Assembly (NCBI GenBank): GCA_964568525.1
Contig: CAZMPM010000031.1
Span: forward strand, 1-9,282
DNA length: 9,282 bases
From: CAYZPB01 sp964568525
Lineage (GTDB): Bacteria; Bacillota; Bacilli; Tepidibacillales; Tepidibacillaceae
Direction of reading: 5' to 3'
This document shows, piece after piece, positions 6,236 through 9,282 of the stretch. The translations under genes and the position numbers were made by a program. Each line of letters opens with the position of its first letter. Positions within the stretch are counted from its first letter, which is position 1. The notes below the pieces were generated by a model, which saw only the letters and a list, made by a program, of their open reading frames with translations, was not told the DNA's origin and ran no database searches.

Positions 6236-7498
6236 ATGGGAATGACAATGACTCAGAAAATCTTAGCTGCACATGTTGGTGTCGAGAGTGTTAAAGCTGG
6301 GCAGTTAGTTAGAGCTAAACTAGACCTAGTTCTTGGAAATGATATTACGACTCCCGTTGCGGTAAAAGAGTTTAACAAAATCGGTATCGACCAAGTTTTC
6401 GATAAAAGCAAAATCGCCATTGTGCCCGACCACTTTACACCGAACAAAGATATTAAAGCGGCGGAGCAATGTAAATTGATTCGTGAGTTTGCACAGGCGA
6501 AGGAGATTGAGAACTATTTTGAAGTGGGAAAGATGGGGATTGAGCATGTACTTATCCCTGAGAAGGGTCTGGTTGTTCCTGGCGATGTCGTAATCGGCGC
6601 TGACTCGCATACTTGTACTTATGGGGCGCTTGGTGCTTTTTCAACTGGTGTTGGTAGCACGGATATGGCTGCGGGGATGGCAACTGGCGAGGCATGGTTT
6701 AAGATTCCAGCAGCAATCAAATTTGTTCTTAAAGGGAAACCGAGCAAATGGGTAAGCGGCAAAGACGTAATTCTACATATTATTGGGATGATTGGCGTCG
6801 ATGGTGCACTCTATAAATCGATGGAGTTTGTAGGTGATGGCGTTAGCAATCTCTCCATGGATGATCGCTTTACGATGGCTAATATGGCGATTGAAGCAGG
6901 AGCTAAAAACGGAATTTTTATCGTTGATGAAAAGACGATTGATTATGTTGTTGAGCATTCGAAACGTCCGTACCGCGTTTATGAGCCGGATGCGGATGCT
7001 GAGTATGAGCAGGTGATTGAGATTGATTTGGCAAAAGTAAGGCCAACTGTCGCTTTCCCACACCTACCAGATAATACACGAACAATCGATGAAGTTGGTA
7101 AGATTAAGGTTGATCAGGTAGTAATCGGTTCTTGTACGAATGGTCGGATCAGTGATTTACGGATCACAGCTGATATCTTGCGCGGTAAACAAGTGGCTAA
7201 TGGCATTCGACTAATCGTTTTTCCGGGAACGCAAAAGGTTTATCTACAGGCATTAAAAGAGGGAATTATTGAGGATATTATTAATGCGGGTGGTGTCTTC
7301 AGCACACCAACTTGTGGTCCGTGTTTAGGCGGACATATGGGAATTCTTGCAAAAGGTGAACGTGCTATCTCTACGACAAATCGAAATTTTGTTGGGCGGA
7401 TGGGACATCCGGAGTCTGAGGTTTACTTGTCAAGTCCGGCTGTTGCTGCGGCTTCTGCGTTGACTGGTTATATTAGCAACCCGGAGTTAATTGGTTAG
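6236..7498 (+). CDS. leuC: 3-isopropylmalate/(R)-2-methylmalate dehydratase large subunit
   Basis: With LeuD this aconitase-family subunit isomerises 2-isopropylmalate to 3-isopropylmalate, and citramalate to 3-methylmalate, through a [4Fe-4S] cluster. At 420 residues it belongs to the shorter LeuC/homoaconitase-like branch that pairs with a small LeuD of about 165 residues, not to the roughly 466-residue enterobacterial type. The three cluster cysteines are visible: Cys300 in GSCTNGR and Cys360 and Cys363 in PTCGPCLGG. Other family segments are PDHFTPNKD, GADSHTCTYGALGAFSTGVGSTD and the terminal NRNFVGRMGHPESEVYLSSP. Start ATG 6236 has GGGGGAG (6224-6230) 5 bases upstream; ATGs at 6242 and 6248 are in frame and the last would also fit the family (TQKILAAH). 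The gap after cimA is 11 bases. Confidence 0.96.
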   Translation: MGMTMTQKILAAHVGVESVKAGQLVRAKLDLVLGNDITTPVAVKEFNKIGIDQVFDKSKIAIVPDHFTPNKDIKAAEQCKLIREFAQAKEIENYFEVGKMGIEHVLIPEKGLVVPGDVVIGADSHTCTYGALGAFSTGVGSTDMAAGMATGEAWFKIPAAIKFVLKGKPSKWVSGKDVILHIIGMIGVDGALYKSMEFVGDGVSNLSMDDRFTMANMAIEAGAKNGIFIVDEKTIDYVVEHSKRPYRVYEPDADAEYEQVIEIDLAKVRPTVAFPHLPDNTRTIDEVGKIKVDQVVIGSCTNGRISDLRITADILRGKQVANGIRLIVFPGTQKVYLQALKEGIIEDIINAGGVFSTPTCGPCLGGHMGILAKGERAISTTNRNFVGRMGHPESEVYLSSPAVAAASALTGYISNPELIG

Positions 7499-7515
7499 AT
7501 TAATCGAGTAGATTG

Positions 7516-7522
7516 AAGGGAG
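7516..7522 (+). promoter_or_regulatory. Ribosome binding site deciding the leuD start
   Basis: AAGGGAG lies 8 bases before ATG 7531. This rules against the in-frame TTG at 7513, which lies upstream of this site and would add six residues not expected in LeuD. Confidence 0.8.
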
Positions 7523-7530
7523 CATTTGGG

Positions 7531-8019
7531 ATGAAGGTTGAAGGTAAAGTTTTTAAATATGGAGACAACGTCGATACGGATGTAATTATTCCGGCGCGTT
7601 ATTTAAATACATCAGATCCGTTAGAGTTGGCAAAATATTGCATGATTGATATTGATGCAACTTTTGTGGAGCGAGTGCAACCGGGCGACATTATCGTAGC
7701 AGATCGTAATTTTGGCTGTGGTTCATCGCGTGAGCACGCGCCAATAGCGATTAAAGCGGCGGGAGTTTCTTGTGTAATTGCAGCAACTTTTGCGCGGATT
7801 TTTTATCGGAATGCGATTAACACTGGTCTGCCAATTCTTGAGTCAGAAGAAGCAGCAGCAAAAATTGCTGATGGCGACCAATTGGAAATCGATTTTGCGA
7901 CAGGAAAGATTTATAATAAAACTAAAAATGAAACCTATCAAGCAGAGCCGTTCCCGGAATTTATGCAGGAGATTATTGCTGCTGACGGCTTGATTAAGCA
8001 GATTGGAGGACGGCAATGA
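7531..8019 (+). CDS. leuD: 3-isopropylmalate/(R)-2-methylmalate dehydratase small subunit
   Basis: LeuD is the swivel-domain partner of LeuC. The 162-residue product has the length of the short LeuD type. Diagnostic segments are GDNVDTDVIIPARYL (11-25), the GDIIVADRNFGCGSSREHAP segment and the following IAIKAAGV, and ATFARIFYRNAINTGLP. The substrate-recognition loop after the first strand reads YLNT (24-27); in this family that loop governs which malate side chain is accepted, and it lies in the position of YLVY or YLRT of archaeal relatives. Because CimA is encoded in the same operon, the LeuCD complex is inferred to process both isopropylmalate and citramalate. The stop codon overlaps the leuB start by 4 bases (ATGA). 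Confidence 0.95.
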   Translation: MKVEGKVFKYGDNVDTDVIIPARYLNTSDPLELAKYCMIDIDATFVERVQPGDIIVADRNFGCGSSREHAPIAIKAAGVSCVIAATFARIFYRNAINTGLPILESEEAAAKIADGDQLEIDFATGKIYNKTKNETYQAEPFPEFMQEIIAADGLIKQIGGRQ

Positions 8020-9089
8020 ATTACCAGATAGCTACGGTTCCCGGCGATGGCATTGGGCCAGATATAACTGAACAAGCGCTACTCGTGTTAGAGAAAATTG
8101 GTGTAGTATATGGGCATCAATTTAACTTTACTAAGGTGTTGGCTGGTGGGTCAGCTTTAGACGAGTATGGAGTTCCACTACCTGCTGAAACTCTAGCAAC
8201 CTGCCAAAAGAGCGATTCCGTTCTACTTGGGGCTGTGGGCGGGCCGAAATGGGACCATCTTGATGGTGCTTTACGTCCTGAGCAAGCGTTACTTGGTTTG
8301 CGAAGCCAGCTTGGTTTGTTCGCGAATTTACGACCTGCGATTATCTATGAGGCATTGAAAGATGCTTGTCCGCTAAAACCGGAAATTATTGGCGAGAGCC
8401 TTGACATAATGGTTCTACGTGAACTAACAGGCGGATTATATTTTGGTGAACGTGGCCGCCGCGAGGGCAAATATGGACCAGAAGCGTATGATACGATGGC
8501 TTATTCTGTATATGAAGTAGAACGCATTGCGCGCCGCGGGTTTGAAATTGCAATGAAGCGCTCTAAACGTCTAACTAGTGTAGATAAAGCCAATATTCTG
8601 GAATCATCACGATTGTGGCGTGAGGTAGTAATTCGTATTGCAAAGGAATATCCGGAAGTAGAACTTAATCACATGTATGTCGATAACGCTGCAATGCAAC
8701 TGGTACGTGATCCGAAGCAGTTTGATGTAATTTTAACGGAAAACATGTTTGGGGACATATTGTCTGATCAGGCAAGCATGATTACTGGTTCAATCGGAAT
8801 GTTGCCATCAGCCAGTATCGGTGAGAAGCGCCTAGGTATGTATGAGCCAATTCATGGTTCAGCACCGGATATTGCGGGACAGGATAAGGCGAATCCGATT
8901 GCAATGATTCTTTCTGTTGCGATGATGTTACGTTATTCTTTTGATTTAGAGAAAGAGGCGTTGGCAATTGAAGCAGCAGTCGAGCAGGTTTTAAATGACG
9001 GCTATCGGACTGGTGATATCATGAGTCCAGGCATGAAACTTGTGGGGACTAAAGGTATGGGAGAGCTGATTTTAAAGGCTCTAAAATAA
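8016..9089 (+). CDS. leuB: 3-isopropylmalate dehydrogenase
   Basis: LeuB oxidatively decarboxylates 3-isopropylmalate to 2-oxoisocaproate with NAD, and in the citramalate route 3-methylmalate to 2-oxobutyrate. The 357 residues match the family length. Visible signatures are VPGDGIGPDI near the N-terminus, GAVGGPKWD, the substrate loop LRSQLGLFANLRP, VLRELTGGLYFGERGRRE, the YDTMAYS segment with the catalytic Tyr, VDKANILESSRLWR with the catalytic Lys, the metal-binding region around MYVDNAAMQL and TENMFGDILSDQ (Asp ligands), and the NAD-binding stretch HGSAPDIAGQDKANPIA. The start ATG 8016 overlaps the leuD stop and has GGAGG (8005-8009) 6 bases upstream. The protein appears complete and undamaged. 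Confidence 0.98.
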   Translation: MNYQIATVPGDGIGPDITEQALLVLEKIGVVYGHQFNFTKVLAGGSALDEYGVPLPAETLATCQKSDSVLLGAVGGPKWDHLDGALRPEQALLGLRSQLGLFANLRPAIIYEALKDACPLKPEIIGESLDIMVLRELTGGLYFGERGRREGKYGPEAYDTMAYSVYEVERIARRGFEIAMKRSKRLTSVDKANILESSRLWREVVIRIAKEYPEVELNHMYVDNAAMQLVRDPKQFDVILTENMFGDILSDQASMITGSIGMLPSASIGEKRLGMYEPIHGSAPDIAGQDKANPIAMILSVAMMLRYSFDLEKEALAIEAAVEQVLNDGYRTGDIMSPGMKLVGTKGMGELILKALK

Positions 9090-9119
9090 ATTTATTAAAA
9101 ATATGAGGGAGATGTAGTG

Positions 9120-9282
9120 ATGAGCAAAGAAATGGTTGTCTATTTAAATGGAGAGTATGTTCCGCGGTCAAAGGCTAAAGTATCTGTATTTGATCAAGGA
9201 ATACTTTATGGAGACGGTGTTTTTGAAGGAATTCGCGTCTATAATGGTCGGATTTTCAAATGCCAGGAGCATATTGACAGAA
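9120..9282 (+). CDS. ilvE: Branched-chain amino acid aminotransferase-like protein, 3'-truncated by window edge
   Basis: Fold-type IV PLP-dependent aminotransferase, expected to transaminate the 2-oxo acids made by this operon to valine, leucine and isoleucine. Only the first 54 codons are visible. They show the family N-terminus: VYLNGEYVP, then SVFDQGILYGDGVFEGIRVY and NGRIFKCQEHIDR. The EGIRVY form favours a branched-chain aminotransferase over D-amino acid aminotransferase or aminodeoxychorismate lyase, but the PLP lysine and the specificity-determining C-terminal part are outside the window. ATG 9120 has AGGGAG (9106-9111) 8 bases upstream; a GTG at 9117 is in frame and less likely. The 30-base gap after leuB shows no terminator, so the gene probably continues the operon. 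Confidence 0.85.
   Translation, partial: MSKEMVVYLNGEYVPRSKAKVSVFDQGILYGDGVFEGIRVYNGRIFKCQEHIDR

Noticed and set aside
1..9282. Mobile element, phage, defence or CRISPR system
   Set aside because: No transposase or integrase motif, no direct-repeat array and no foreign-looking gene is present; all coding sequence is housekeeping or biosynthetic and apparently intact.

Overview
The window looks like a chromosomal segment of a low-to-moderate GC bacterium, most likely Bacillota (Clostridia or Negativicutes type). The grounds are strong purine-rich ribosome binding sites before most genes, a YjbK-like CYTH protein, and an isoleucine/leucine cluster that carries a citramalate synthase, which is common in anaerobic Bacillota and related groups. 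I cannot name the genus. All recognised genes are on the + strand and packed closely.

Layout. Positions 3-764 hold the 3' part of ruvB (Holliday junction helicase motor). It overlaps by 8 bases a CYTH-domain gene (757-1383). A 150-base, very AT-rich gap (1384-1533) follows. It contains a long imperfect inverted repeat ending in a T run, a central palindrome resembling a CodY box, and candidate -10 elements. It probably separates the ruvB unit from the next operon. From 1534 to the window end runs a branched-chain amino acid operon: ilvN, ilvC, leuA, cimA, leuC, leuD, leuB, and the first 54 codons of an ilvE-type aminotransferase.

How the genes work together. IlvN is the regulatory subunit of acetolactate synthase and IlvC reduces and isomerises its products. 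LeuA draws 2-oxoisovalerate into leucine synthesis. CimA condenses pyruvate with acetyl-CoA to (R)-citramalate, a threonine-independent route to 2-oxobutyrate and so to isoleucine. LeuC, LeuD and LeuB can process both the LeuA and the CimA product. The aminotransferase performs the final step for valine, leucine and isoleucine. The catalytic acetolactate synthase subunit (ilvB) and dihydroxyacid dehydratase (ilvD) are not in the window and must lie elsewhere, possibly downstream.

I see no mobile element, CRISPR array, tRNA or rRNA, and no unknown multi-gene system. The points most worth a second look are the leader before ilvN, the absence of ilvB next to ilvN, the leuA-cimA pair feeding one LeuCDB set, and a Tyr in place of the usual Arg in the IlvC cofactor loop.
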